Shown piece after piece: positions 36,533 to 48,539 of a DNA stretch of 64,000 nucleotides; within the stretch, counting starts at the first letter, position 1, and each line of letters starts with the position of its first letter. The stretch lies in assembly GCF_018139145.2 (NCBI RefSeq), contig NC_059486.1, forward strand, positions 2,728,001-2,792,000, in the 5' to 3' direction. A program made the position numbers and the translations under genes. Origin of the DNA: Gymnogyps californianus (Eukaryota > Chordata > Aves > Accipitriformes > Cathartidae). Below the pieces are notes generated by a model. That model was not told where the DNA came from and ran no database searches. It worked only from the letters and a program-made list of their open reading frames with translations.

Positions 36533-36567
<35 letters not shown>
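36533..36567. repeat. A35 homopolymer
   Basis: The longest homopolymer in the window. An AATAA-like string lies about 85 bases upstream (GGAAATAAGC), too far and too weak to call a retrocopy tail. Likely polymorphic. Confidence 0.95.
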
Positions 36568-36570
<3 letters not shown>

Positions 36571-37659
36571 TGACTCCAGAATAGAGCAGCATGCCTTCGG
36601 GACATATCTTTGAGTTATAATTCATCATTTATCCTTCACTTGCTGTAAAAAAGAAGTTACCATAATACCTAAGAGAGAATCTTCTTTCTTTTCTTGCGCC
36701 TAAGCAGCTAATACAACTTACTTTGTGGATGTGAGCTTGTGTCAAAATAAGGTCAAAGGCTCAATCATTACTAAAATGAGAATTCAGTGCTTTGCTCAAA
36801 ACAGACAGCATTTCTGCAAATGCTTTTCATACTAAAGAGCTAGCTTACGTTTACGAGTACGGAGTCCTTGAGTGTGATTACCTAGAGGGCAGTACATGAA
36901 ACATGACACAGTCATTTCAGTGAGCTCTATGGTAAGTGAGAATATCTGAGAAGCAAACAAGGCTACGCTTAGAAAACGCAGCAAAGAGAGCGTGTGGAAG
37001 CTTGGCACACTTGGAAGTGCTGGGCTACAAGCATTGGAGAAAGGCTGCCAGATATCCAACTTCTGCATTTGCCGTGTTATTTCTAGGTTAGTGACCAGTT
37101 TGATCACAGGCAGTTGAGTTGTCAGCCGCAATATAATCCCAGCAGCTGTGATAAGCGGAAATGTGCTGATGGCATACCATAAAATGAGAGACCAACCAGC
37201 AAACACAGGCTACTGACAAAACCAGTGGAACAAGGTATTACTTGGATGTCACTTGTGAATGCTAACATGTGGAAGAAGTAACCACAGCAGTCTAACTGTG
37301 CCATACAAAACTGTAAATCTTTTTGCAATGTAACAAGCTGTCCGTGTGATGAAGGAGGAGAGGGAACAACCCCTGTCATCCTTCCCTGAGATTTAGACTG
37401 CAAGGGCTCATTGCAAGGAGATGGAGGCTTATCAGTTAGGTTAAATGTAGGCGTAGGCATCAGACTCTCATCTGTACCTTATGAGATTACAACAGGGGAA
37501 CCGCTGAAGAAGGAACTTGCAAGTGTAGAAAAAAAACTTACTTGCTTTGACTGTAGTCATCAATAGCCTTATAGGAGTGACTGGCAGGTCACTTAAGGAT
37601 CTGTGTAAGCCTCAAACTCACATGAGGCAAAAAATAGTAGGGAGAGAATAATTTCTTTT

Positions 37660-37686
37660 TCTCCCCCACCCCCCCACCCCCCCATT
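37660..37686. repeat. C-rich simple repeat
   Basis: CCCCCACC-type units, low complexity. Confidence 0.85.
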
Positions 37687-39910
37687 ACTGTGGTGAACAT
37701 GACTGTTTTGTTCCTGAAGGAGTCAGAATTTAATTCTGACTTTGAATTGTAAATTCTGTTTAAATAAAATGCAACCTAGAAATCAGAGGAGACAGGGATA
37801 AGAGAAGGACAGACGGACTTTCCCTATCTGTCCCTGTTTGTATTGCTGGGATATATTCTTTGTTCTTACAGATTAGCAAATTCTACAAAGAAACTGTGAG
37901 ATGAAACTAAAAGGTGACTAAACAAAAGAAAAATGCTGCTTCTCCATCATTCCATTCTTCTTCTTTTTCTTGATCACATATCACAATCGGATGATGTTGT
38001 TAGGAGTCATTATTCCTGGATATCTAATGACCCTTCACCTCCCTGGGGTGCAGGAGCATTTGCCTCCAGGGTGCAGAGGTATCTTGTGGGTCACTGCATT
38101 GCTCTGGGGCTTGCAGTCAGACCAGCTCTACTCCTGTCAGCCTTAGAGGAAGGATACAGATCGGAGGAGAGCCGGCAAGACAGCAGGCAGCCTGTGTTAT
38201 TTTCGGACATCCAAAGAGGCCTTGAGTCTGTTCATTAAAATCTGTAAGCCCGAAGGCTGTGCAACTGGTGTGGCAAAGACCTTTGGGTTTTGACTCCAAG
38301 CCAGGATTTCTTCCAGTGATGGCTACCCTTTCAGGCTGTGTTGGATGTAAGAATCTGTCATTTTTTCCAAAGGTGAAAGATGAGAGTCTTACTGTACCTT
38401 ACATATACGTACTCTCTAAAACTTTTAGAGCATTTGAGAATGCTTCTTTCTTTTTTCTGATGGAGAGGAGAATTTTTATGTCACTCTTCTAAGGCCTAGT
38501 AGATTATAGTTCAAGAACTTCTTTAATTTTTTCCCTCTCTCTCCTCCCTCCCCCCATATTTTACATCATTACAGTGGTGTAGAAGGCAGGAAATTGCATC
38601 AGTTCTTGTGGAGGGGACACACAATTCATCTGTTCCGTCAGATGCAAGGGTTTGGATAATTAGTTAGGGAAATAGAATGAATAGCATCCATCAGATTTTC
38701 AAAAGAGCTCAGCACCCTTACAGTGCAGCAAAACAGGGTTAGTAAGTTTGGTTATGAGGTATTTTGGCTTTTTCCCCCCAAATAAGCTTGCTTTATCAGG
38801 TGCTGCACTTTTGAAACTTTCACCTTGACTGCTGAGCTCTTGGAAACCCAGATGAGCTCTTTCAAAAAACGTAACCCCCTTTGATCCAAGTGGCCAATCC
38901 CAAAGTCCTGTGAAATGTGTGAAAGGTAGCATGACAGTTTGACAGAGGGTGTGGGCAGTTGCCCTTGCAGTGCAAGCAGGTTCTTTCCAACAGTTTGGTG
39001 ATGTTTTTGCAAACTTCTTCCAAATTTGCAAGTGATTTAGAGCCCTTTTGAAATAGACGCATTTGGAAGAGCAAACACTTTGCTGTGGATATATCAGACT
39101 CTTCAGCATAAAAGCTTAAGAGAATTCCCTGTCACAGGTCTGGGAATTCTAGGTAGGACTTTTCCATTTGGATTTTTGTGCTCAGACTTGCAGCAAGCAT
39201 GTGCTCTGATTTGTTAAGGAAAACCAATGGGTCATTCTTCAGTTTGTGGTAAAAAAATAAATCAAGGAAAAATACTTCGTATTAAGCAAAACACTTTTTG
39301 CATCATTTTAATGCTGTTTTTTTTCATCTGGGTATGGTATAAAATTTGGAAGTTATACAAGTCTGGGCTTTTTTGAGAGATGTCGTGGCTTCATTTCAAA
39401 TATAAATACCTGGGGATGTCTTACAGTTTCGTGATTGTGTTCCTGTGGTGGCAAAGTTCAGGCCTCTCCTTGTTCTGTGCAGTGTTCTGACCATAAGAAC
39501 CACTTTTGAAATGAGCATTAAAACGTCATCTGGAGGACAGTTTAGGGATCCAGTTAAGTGACTGAAACATCGACAAATGGGTAGGAGGCAAGAGAAGACA
39601 TGAGAAGCTTTCACTAACCACTAACCATGGTGTTGCATGGCCAGCAACACCAAGTGCCCTCTGAATATGTAAGCAATCTATTTCGAAACGAGTAGCAAGA
39701 GAGAGAAGAGGCAGTACCAGGGCAAAGCTGTTGGGATGGCAGCTTTTCCATTGCAAGGCATAAATCTTGGGCTTGTCTGATGCATGCTGTAAAATGTTGC
39801 TAGTTGGAGAGAGAGGAGGGAGTAGAGCCTCTCAGAATGCAATTCTTGCCATGTTCCTGGGATGATCTTGGGATAACACAAGGATAAGCAAGCATGCAGA
39901 GGTCTTGGGA

Positions 39911-39983
39911 GTTTTTTTGGTTTTTTGGACTTGTTTGGGGTTTGGGTTTTTTTTTTCTTGGTTTGTTTTTTTTTTTTTTTTTC
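39911..39983. repeat. T/G-rich low-complexity tract
   Basis: T runs separated by GG or GGG (for example GGTTTTTTGG, GGGGTTTGGG) ending in a long T tract followed by CAGG. That end resembles a polypyrimidine-tract/3' splice site by composition, but no exon follows that I can recognise. Confidence 0.8.
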
Positions 39984-40631
39984 AGGAGACCACTACTTTT
40001 AATTCTCATCTATTGCCCTCCTTCTTTTGTTGGTGATTTCAGGATTGCTGGTGTCCAGCATTCTGGCTATAGGGCATCTGGAAAACCCTGTGCTGCAGAC
40101 ACCGTTAATCCAATGCAGGACAGGTTAGCCATACTCATTTCAGATCTGCAGATGTTGACAAATCTGATTATCCGTCTCCTGTACAAGTCTTACCGAAAAG
40201 CTGTAGCTGAGTCCTTGGAATTTAGTGAGAGGACTTAGGATATAGTTTCACAGACATTTGAAGTTGGCAGTGCTTGTGAAAAGTGTCCTGGCTGATCATT
40301 CTTGTCCTGTGCTGTTCTTTACCCTGTGCTAGTAGTGCAAGTCTTGAGAAAACCAAGCATGGTTGAATATGGCTGCTTCTGATTTACTGATCTGATGCAT
40401 CTGATTGAAGCTGCAGACTTGTCTACCCATCCTTTGGAAATCTAAAAGAGTGTACCGACAGTCTGGGTCAGCTCTTTATTCCTCCGGACTCAGTTTAACA
40501 TTCAAAGCTGTTTGTTGAGCAAAGAGCTTTGGTAGGTCTGGAGGTCTTTCTCCTTGCAACTTTTGTCAACCTTTCTCCTTGTAGGTCTCTTCTACTAGTG
40601 AGCAAGTCACTGGTTTTCTCACTATTTAGTG

Positions 40632-40679
40632 AATGTGAAGTCTGTGGGCAATGTGAAGTCACTGGGCAATGCTGGCATC
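40632..40679. repeat. 18-bp tandem duplication
   Basis: Unit AATGTGAAGTCTGTGGGC (40632-40649) is followed directly by AATGTGAAGTCACTGGGC (40650-40667), differing at two positions, then by a degenerate third start AATGCTGG. Confidence 0.85.
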
Positions 40680-41059
40680 AGATGTCCATATGGGATCAGT
40701 CACACTGTGATGCCAGCTTAATAGTTTTAAAGAGAATTGGGTTATGTCATCTCTAACATACATCTTTCCCTGTTTCTTGAACCTAAAGTCCATTTTGGAT
40801 AGATACACCAGGTTATTCTTCTCCTTAGTCTTGCATCTAAAAGCTCTTCCAAACAGTGTAGCTATTAGGCAGCACATTAACAGGTTATTCTGGGCACTAC
40901 AGAACTCTCTGACCTGGTTCTTCTCCCAGGCACTGTACTCAGAGTCCGTTCCAGGTGACGCAGCAATCCAGTTCAGGTTCTCTTCTGTCTTCCAAATGAT
41001 TTAGCAAACCACATCCTTTCTGTAAGAGAAAAATGATCTCTTTTCATTTGTAATATCTT

Positions 41060-41310
41060 TCCTAAAATGTGCTGTACAATCATGTCTGTAAAATATATGA
41101 GGCGATAGAGCAAATATATTGAAAAATAGCACATACTTGGCCAGTTTTACTAATAAGTAAAATATACAGGTCTGTATATGACAACTATATGTGTTGAAAT
41201 ATATTGAAAACATATTTGGATCATTCCATATATACTGAAACATTGAAAACTGGCCAAATCTGCAAAAAATTTAAGTCTATGTTTTATATATTATATATTT
41301 AAAAATCATT
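41060..41310. repeat. AT-rich block with direct and inverted repeats
   Basis: TTGGCCAGTTTT at 41137-41148 is exactly complementary to AAAACTGGCCAA at 41246-41257. The 14-mer AAATATATTGAAAA occurs at 41112-41125 and 41197-41210. Flanking sequence is TATATA-rich. It could be a decayed MITE or an AT-rich unstable/attachment-type region. No family was recognised. Confidence 0.7.
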
Positions 41311-41314
41311 TTCA

Positions 41315-43010
41315 CAAATAGATAGCAAGGAAACTGCTATGAAGATGTGGGAAATACTAACCATGCTTTATTTTTTCCTGATGGAAACCAGTGATCATGG
41401 ATACTGTGTCATTATAGACACTGCAGTAATAGTTAACGTGTCTGCTAGCTAATAATTTGTGTACTGGGCCTAGCACAAGGGTTCATTGATCTTAATAGAG
41501 ACCACTCAGTAACAGTGAATTCTAACAGTAATGGCTCCCTTGGCATTGCTGGTGCTGATTTAAGTCCTAGCATTTCTTCCTCTGCAGTCTCTTTGGATTA
41601 GCCTGAGAATGGACGGGGGAGTGGGAGCGAGAGTGCTTGTGACAGCTCTTAGGTGGAGGAGCGTGCAAGTGCTTGCAATTTCTAGAGAAATGAGAAATTT
41701 CTGGAGAATGAGTATTCAAACCGTGAGTCTTAGAGAAGGGATATGACCCTTTAAAGAATGCAGTTGTCCTGGCCTTTGCATGAAAACAAGCATCTCCATT
41801 TATTGTTAGCTCCTGCTGGCATTCGTAAGCATTCTCTAGATAAGACTAGAGATGTCTGGATGCCCTAGATCCTCTGGGAAGTGCCCTTTTGCAGTATGAC
41901 ACATAACCTGACAGAGTTATCCGTGATTAGAGCAGAGCTGTAGGCACAATGCAACTGGGATTCCCATGTCCTTTGTGTTTGCTGAGTTTACTGTGATGCC
42001 CTGCTTTGAATACCCAAGTAAATGTAGAATAGCTGTAAATGGTGGATATAACCTTCCAAATCAGCACTACCACACTCTATCCCTAAAAGCCAGCAATTGC
42101 CCTTTTTTGGAAGGTTGTCAGGGTCTAAATTATCCTTTTGAATTTTTGTGGGTGTATTGTTATAACTCTGAAAGGGCAGGAGACCCTAACTTCTTGCCAT
42201 GGAGGACCCAGGGTTTTCTCTAACTTTCCCTGCATGTTCTAGCAGCACTTAGATCCCCAGAGAAGATGAGAGCTCCACTGAGAGCTCCATTTACACATTG
42301 TGTATACAGCACACACGTTGTATGTGTGTTTCTGGTTAGGGCTGGGATGGTCTACTTTGCTGATGGACCTATTATGTGTTGCCAGGGAAACAGTATTTAT
42401 GGTGATGGCAACTGAAAGCAAATGAGTGTCCTCAAGTTAGAGTGATGGCTGTTCTAGTAACGGTAAAAAGGTGTATGGGCCATTTGAAGACTTGCAAGGA
42501 GAGCTGGTTCTGTTTGAGAGTTAGGTGGTAGAAACCAGCAAGGGCCTGGTTTCTTCATCCAAGGTAGAATAGGTTCGCAGCTGAGAGAGGAGAAGGAGGA
42601 GATCTCATACAGAGAGCAGCTTTTAAAGGAAGACCGCCGTTCCCCCCAGATGACCTTGCTGCCTGGTTTGAAGGTGAATGGAATTTTCTTTGGTTCTTTA
42701 AATTGTCCTATTCCTTTATTAGGAAAAGCATGAAAGACAATTTGGGGTCCGAAATCTGGCTCACTGTGTAAACCATTGATCTCTCAAACAGGAGTCATGA
42801 ATCCCATGATACTGTTGACCAGGTGAATGTATTTCTGTCTACTACGCAATACAAAGTTTGTGCAAACATTTTTTTGCATTCAGGAAGTTGGAGAAAGACC
42901 AGCCCCAGACAGAACTGAAAGCCAAGTATATCGGGGATCCTGTCATGAGATGATTGATGAGGGTTAGGAGCGTCAAAATGAGTCATCACTGGTTTACTCT
43001 TCTGAGATCC
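41315..43010. other. Non-coding stretch, nothing else seen
   Basis: Unique-looking. A 10-bp direct repeat GAGAGCTCCA occurs at 42268 and 42280. No other structure and no gene. Confidence 0.6.
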
Positions 43011-43019
43011 CTTCTGCTC

Positions 43020-43380
43020 TGGAGATTAGCTGCTCTGAATGGTGCCCACGCCTAGAGCAAGGGCGGTTATTCTTCTTGTTCTGCAAAGCATCAGCGTGCT
43101 TAGAGCTGGAACACCTCAACATCTCACAGCCTTAATGAAAACAAGGAGCAAACCAGAATTCTTCTGAAGAATAAACAAGCCCACTTTCATGACCTCTTCT
43201 TGACCTCCCAATGAGGTGCTAATTACTAGAGGATTAGCACCTCTTCTGTATCACAATGGACCAAGCCAAGGAGCAGGAGGTGACAATACTCTGCACGAAA
43301 TGCAAATCCAGAAGAATTAGTCCAAGGGCAACAGACAAGTGCCAAAGTTAAGAACAGAGAAACCTTCTCAATTGTGAGTT
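43020..43380. promoter_or_regulatory. Conserved-element-like island with hairpin (putative)
   Basis: Repeat-free block with a perfect inverted repeat (43213-43243, listed separately), a GTATCACAATGGACC SOX-like site near 43248, CCTTAATGAAAAC near 43131 and ATGCAAATCC near 43300 (octamer-like ATGCAAAT, a POU-factor core). No coding texture. Conservation cannot be tested here. Confidence 0.4.
43213..43243. repeat. Perfect 11-bp inverted repeat
   Basis: GAGGTGCTAAT (43213-43223) pairs exactly with ATTAGCACCTC (43233-43243) across a 9-base spacer TACTAGAGG. Each arm ends in a CTAAT/ATTAG homeodomain-type core, so it could bind a protein dimer as DNA or fold in RNA. Confidence 0.9.
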
Positions 43381-43389
43381 CAACCTTTT

Positions 43390-44945
43390 GTCTAAAAAAA
43401 GGGCAAATTAGTGGCTTTTGGAGGAGTTAGGCAGGAATGGAATTTTTTTTTTCCCCCTTCGTGTCTGGTAAATATGCAGCTTTTCTTAATTTTACTTCAC
43501 AGCTCAATAGAAAGCATTTCTTCAGTGTGGCTATAGTGATAGCAATATCAAAAAAGGCTTATTAAAAATTAACTGCACCAGCAGAAGTATCTTTATGTAT
43601 CTGTATCTGTGCTGAAATATCATACCTGTAACACTACATCCACTGGTAGACTGATAAGCTGGAATGAAAACTATATGAATTAGTACTTGCAAAGGAAGCC
43701 CTAGCAGAGATTTGTGTGATTCCTGAGTGATGTTCTGTCAGGCTGAGACACTGAAAGCTCATAAGCTGTGTAAGATGGTCTCATAAGGTTCAGTGGCTGT
43801 ATTTGTTATGTCGGGGCAGTGAATGGTATGGCAGTTGAATGTTTTTGGAATGTCCTCCTCTTGTTTTCTGCTTAGGCATTAAGAGCACAAAAAATCACCT
43901 GGTCACACTAGAAATCACCTCTCCTATGTGTGGTTGCACAGTCGGCCACACCATCTCATCCTTTTCAAATTCTACAAAAGCACTGCTGAACAGAGAAGGT
44001 TGAGATTTGCACCGGATTAGCCACTGCACTGGAACACGTTCCTCAGGGTACAGCGAATTTTTTAGTTGCGGTACTGCTGAGGACTGAGATACTTGATTGA
44101 CAAAATCTACATACCCAAGGGAACTGATCTTTGGAAGTATTATAAACCCAGAAGATCTCAGTGTCTTCCATGGGAGCTGTTTGGTTTGGTGGCAGTTCCT
44201 GATTGCTTCTGAAAATCAGCTCATGTGTTGGGTCACACAAGGGTCATGTAATTATCTAGAAATCTGCCTTGTTCTGGGGATTATGTGATGGTTAAAGTGA
44301 TAAAGCCTTTCTGTTGTGGCTACTGTTGTCTCTGCGGAGGGACTTTTGTCTATTTGGTCCTGTATGGGATGGGAAATAAAATGCTCTGGTATAAGGCATC
44401 TTGATGAGATTTTGCATGGTTTTGTACACATTTGCATGAGGCTTTGTATTGGTGTTTTTATTTTGGTAGAAAACATAGTTTTCATTAAAATTTTGATATC
44501 AGAAATTATTTTAATGATAAATCAGATTTTTAGGAGCTGACTTTAAACATGGTCTTGGCCTGAAGCCAGGTCTACTTACAACCTTTTGCCAGCAAAGGTA
44601 CGAAGAAGTGAGATCCCTGGTGTGGCAGCAAATGCCATTAATGCTGCTGGTGGTGTATGAGTAAATCAGTATTTTAGTTTCTGTTGCATGTTTCATTTGT
44701 AAGTGATGATCATCAGCCCAGGAACTTTCATTATACAGGTGTGAGGCATAGCTTTTCCACTTCAAGCTCCATGCAGGTTGGATCTCTGCTGGGATTTGCC
44801 TGGGTGGCAATGCTTTTGACCTGTCTCCTGCTCGGAGCAGGGCTGCTGGAAGAGCCCCCGGTGCCCTCTTGTGATTTAGGCCAGCCGGTGCAGTTACGTC
44901 TGTGCGGGTCTCCGGTGTGGGGCAGGGGCTGACACGTATTGCACG
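43390..44945. other. Non-coding stretch, nothing else seen
   Basis: No gene, interspersed repeat or motif cluster recognised. Overlapping frames up to 99 codons are treated as chance. Confidence 0.55.
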
Positions 44946-44954
44946 TTCATGTAA

Positions 44955-45068
44955 TTTCTGTCCTGAGGTTATGCCTTCCTGTGCCTCAGTTTTCTTATCC
45001 TTAGGATGTTCTAGTTTGTTTGCAAAGTCGTTTGGGAGCTATATGTGAAAAGTGCTGTAATAAGAATT
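44955..45068 (+). mobile_element. MIR-type SINE remnant including 3' tail
   Basis: TGTGCCTCAGTTTTCTTATCCTTAGGATG near 44980 matches the MIR 'TGCCTCAGTTTCCTCATCTGTAAAATG' segment. Then CAAAGTCGTTTGGGAGCTATATGTGAAAAGTGCTGTAATAAG near 45022 matches the 3' end 'AAAGCGCTTTGAGATCCTCGGATGAAAGGCGCTATATAAG'. Both blocks are in the right order and spacing. Confidence 0.7.
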
Positions 45069-45069
45069 A

Positions 45070-46070
45070 AGGTTTATGATTATAATTTTTTTTCTAAACA
45101 TCAGTGAGGGCTGATGAAAGCCCTCACCATATGCTCCTATATAACTGCATTTTACATAGTGCATAGTGATATGTATTCTCTAATGTAAAACAGCATTGCA
45201 CATTGTACTTGCAATGCATGTTAGAAGACTCTCTTCTTTCATCTGTCACCTGTCTTCATTCAGTTCATCAACAGCTGCTTCTTTGCACAAGAGGGGTTAC
45301 CATTTTTGTTGGTATAATTATACTGGTATCTCTTCATTTGTATGGATAGTCTTATTGTAAAAGGAGAGTGACTTAAGCTGTTTCCAAATACCAACAGGAA
45401 CTTTTCCCTAGGGTTAGGAAGGAATTTGTGAGGTGCGAGATACAGGTAGACTGTAACAGCCCAAAGTCTGGTGGCCAAGATGGCCACCTGGAAGGTGAGA
45501 GCTCAAAGCTCCAAGTGCCTTTGCTGACAAGTACTGCGTGAGATTTGCAGATGAGCAAAAGCTTCCTTGGGAGCAAACTGGCCCAACTGTCCCCCAAAAT
45601 AGATAACAGACCAGTGCTCTGCTGGGGGAGGGAAGACAAGCTGAAAACCTGAGTCTCCTGAAGCTCAAGGACCTCTCCGAGGCAGCAGCTTATTAGCTAT
45701 TCTGGGTTTGGGGTTTTTTTTTTTTCTGAGTGGAAGTTCACTTATGAACCCAAGAATGCTGTTCCCACAAGTTTTTTCAATGCTGCTGCGTTCTCGGGGG
45801 GAAAGTTTCTGGTTTGAATAATTGACTTTTCCAATAGAAGATCTTGTCATTAATAAATTCCCGACCAACTCTCCACTGACCAGCTGCTTTGCCTTTACTG
45901 ACTTTCTCTGTTTTCTTAGATGTGAACATGAGCTGCTTATACAACAGTCCAAGAGGACTCCCTTTGGATGAAATATGTCCTCTTCACTGGTTAAGCCATC
46001 TCAAGGCTTAGTTTTCAGAGCTGTTCCTTGCCTTGTTCATGGCAGTTTGTCTTTTGCACTTCTCTTCCGT
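45070..46070. other. Non-coding stretch
   Basis: No gene. A 7-bp inverted repeat GTGGCCA/TGGCCAC with a 3-base spacer lies at 45471-45487, overlapping a YY1-like AAGATGGCC string. A T12 run lies near 45715. Confidence 0.55.
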
Positions 46071-46079
46071 GGATGCAAA

Positions 46080-46215
46080 TCAGTTGACTTCGGCAGTGCT
46101 GCCTAAGCTCACACCAGCAGAGGCGCTGTAATTTTAACTACATGGCTGCATAATGCAGCCCCATTAGCAATTGTGGCAGACACACTGCGTAATGTAATTT
46201 CCTGTTTTGAGAATT
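46080..46215. promoter_or_regulatory. Conserved-element-like island (putative)
   Basis: A compact unique block with CTGTAATTTTAACTACATGG, a 17-bp palindrome (listed separately), CCCCATTAGCAATTGTGGC and GCGTAATGTAATTTCC. The density of TAAT and ATTA cores plus an E-box-like CAATTG, without repeats or coding texture, suggests a developmental enhancer core. Confidence 0.4.
46144..46160. repeat. 17-bp palindrome, POU-like core
   Basis: GGCTGCAT (46144-46151), one central A, then ATGCAGCC (46153-46160): exact inverted arms. The centre TGCATAATGCA combines two ATGCA half-sites, as seen in POU-factor dimer sites. Binding is inferred. Confidence 0.85.
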
Positions 46216-46832
46216 ACCTCCCAGATTTTCATATTGTCCAAGAGACTCCTGTCTACATTGTTCTTCTGCAAAGGATATGTGCGGTATGGGGCCAAGGTGA
46301 CACAATCAGGACCTCCTCAGTGTAGTGTCTGAGTGGGGCCTCTGAATAATAACCAGATTACTATCTCCAACTTACCCTAAACATGCCTGCCTCCTTTTAC
46401 AGTTTTTGTTACAAAGTATTGTTGCCAGGATGGATTTATGCTGGGCCATTTCCCACTCCAGCTGCGTCATTACAATCATTGTCATGAGAACACAAAAGCA
46501 GAGACTGAATGCCTTGTGCCTTCTGAAAAATATATTTGTCCCATTGCACTGTTGTGACCTTTGGAGTACCATGTGGCTTGATCTGCTAGTGGCTACTAAA
46601 ATGAAGACTTCCTGATGCTTGATTATCAGGGATCCTCAAAGGCCAGTGACTCCTTGTTGTCTCAAATAATCTGGCTAGAATATATAAAGCAAAATTGCCA
46701 AGTGAAGAACAATTCCTAGAGGACAGTAGTCAAGACACATGCCTACAGCAGTTTAGACCTAAATAGATATTTTTTTGTTCTTTTACAGAGTCTCATGCCC
46801 ACCCCCTTTTTCCGTGCATAAATATTATCTAT

Positions 46833-46845
46833 CCACTAGAAGGCA
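46833..46845 (+). promoter_or_regulatory. CTCF-like core, one mismatch
   Basis: CCACTAGAAGGCA fits the usual CTCF core CCASYAGRKGGCR except at one position (A instead of G/T). A single-motif match at this level occurs often by chance. Confidence 0.2.
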
Positions 46846-46869
46846 CTGTTGTACAGTGGACAGACTGGG

Positions 46870-47015
46870 TGGGTACAGTCAGTAGACTCTTAAGTGACAT
46901 CAGGAAGGTCTCCTCCCCTTTGAGTGCCTCAGTTTCCTCATCTGCCAAATGGTTGTTATTTTGAGAGATGTTGACCGACATGGTGTAAAGCAATTGGATG
47001 TTATTAAACCACCAA
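46870..47015 (+). mobile_element. MIR-type SINE remnant
   Basis: GAGTGCCTCAGTTTCCTCATCTGCCAAATGG at 46921-46951 is a near-exact match to the MIR 'GAGCCTCAGTTTCCTCATCTGTAAAATGG' segment. It is preceded by a diverged TTAAGTGACATCAGGAAGG where MIR has the 'GGCAAGTCACTTAACC' part, and followed by TGTAAAGCAATTGGATG as a possible 3' tail. Confidence 0.7.
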
Positions 47016-47019
47016 AGGA

Positions 47020-48530
47020 GTCAGTCAAACCATATCCTTGCTTTAGGAACCGAGATCAAACCAGATGCCTTCAGGCTCCTCTGCATGACACAGAGCCACA
47101 GAAGGTGAACAGAGCGTTTCTTCATTATTCCATTGGTTTCCCATTGTTTTGTGCCCTGCTCTCATCTCCAGCCTCCTATAACATTTTGCCATGGGGCTTG
47201 AAAGAAAACAACCGCTCATTCAAAGGGGCATGTGCTAATTTTATAAGCTTACATGGCTCTAGCATACAGCATGTGAGGTCGGTACAGAGCCCTTCCCCAT
47301 TTAGCTTCCTCTAACACAAAACCTAGAAGAGCAGCCTGCATTGCCTGACTCCATCTGTTGTTTTGATACCGGTCAGGGATGCCTTTTTGCAGCAGTGATT
47401 AGATATGCTGCTGATCATGTGTGGTGAATCTAATAGCAATCCACATTCTTCCATCAGTGTGCTGAGGCTGACACAGGGGGTTGGTGCTTATCTGGGTCTT
47501 GTATGCATCTCCTCAGATAGGTCGTTGCCTTTCATTTGTTTTGTTTGCAAAGCTCTGTGTGGTAGAAAGTGATTTTCTTTACTGTTCGTAGAATAATATG
47601 AAGAAACTATTTGAGAAGAGTCACAGTTTCCACTGGAGTTCTCTGCTTTGCAGGAAGGACATGTGATTTCCCACCAGTCTGTCCACCTAGCTGCAGCCTG
47701 AGTGCTGTCTGTGTTAATGAAGATGCAAGGTTATGGGCTTCCTACCTCCTGTCCCCTTGAAGGTGTTCTGAGAGCAGGGAAAGCCTCCATGGTTATCACT
47801 TCCATTGTGTCCAGGGTGAGCTGGGATGAGGGTGTCTTCATCTGTGTTTATAACCTCAGGGAGGAGAAAAAGCTGCTAAAGCCTCCGAATCGTTTATGTT
47901 CTGTTGTTCATCATAACATCAGCCTAAATTGCCAGTCTCCAGCTGGCTGAGCATTGCAGTCCACCACTGATTTCTTCATGATGGATGAACAGGAGGCTGT
48001 GGTGCCTTCTCCTCTCTCCCCAGGGCTGCACACAGGGCTGGGGAGCACAGACTTAATCTGGGGCTGCATAGCCACACTGGCAACTGCATGCATCCCTGCG
48101 CTAAAGGATCCCTTTTCTTCCTCCTGTCCAGGGCTTTGGGCCTCTTCCTGGTGCTGCACTCAGTGTGTTTCTCATTCTTTTCCCTCATTGTCTTGTGTTT
48201 CTAGCCTACTCATTCCTAACTTTTTTCCAAAATAGATCTCCTAAAAAAAAAAGGTTGAAGAGACCTGGCCCAGGCCTTGCTTCTATTTGAAACCAACCTA
48301 GTGAGGAAGAAGTTCTTGCATGGGAAATAATTTCATATCTAGAATCCACTCCGAGACTCAAATAAAGAAACAAGCTTTCTGATCCCTGTCTTCTGTGCAG
48401 TCATGCAATGAACAGGGACAATCTAGTACTTCACGCTTATCACCTCTTGCAATTCATGACTGCCAGCTGCTGCTTGTTGTTAGTATCATATGGAGCAGAA
48501 CCAATGATTTAAGCAAATTATGTGAATACA
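47020..48530. other. Non-coding stretch
   Basis: No gene or repeat recognised. Around 47180-47290 the texture is somewhat enhancer-like (for example GGGGCATGTGCTAATTTTATAAGC) but too weak to call. Confidence 0.55.
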
Positions 48531-48539
48531 AAATACTCC

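Larger units (their letters stand above)
34775..41055. other. Non-coding stretch
   Basis: Contains only simple repeats (A35 near 36.5 kb, C/A-rich 37.66 kb, T/G-rich 39.9 kb) and an 18-bp tandem duplication near 40.64 kb, listed separately. Open frames up to 136 codons have no recognisable domain. Confidence 0.6.

Noticed and set aside
36533..36567. A35 as the tail of a processed pseudogene
   Set aside because: No polyadenylation signal at the usual distance, no recognisable coding remnant upstream and no visible target-site duplication.
39955..40240. Polypyrimidine tract plus CAGG as a 3' splice site with a downstream exon
   Set aside because: The downstream frame resembles no protein and no matching 5' splice site or partner exon could be supported.
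46119..46133. CCAGCAGAGGCGCTG as a CTCF site
   Set aside because: It lacks one G of the GGC core, so the motif register breaks.
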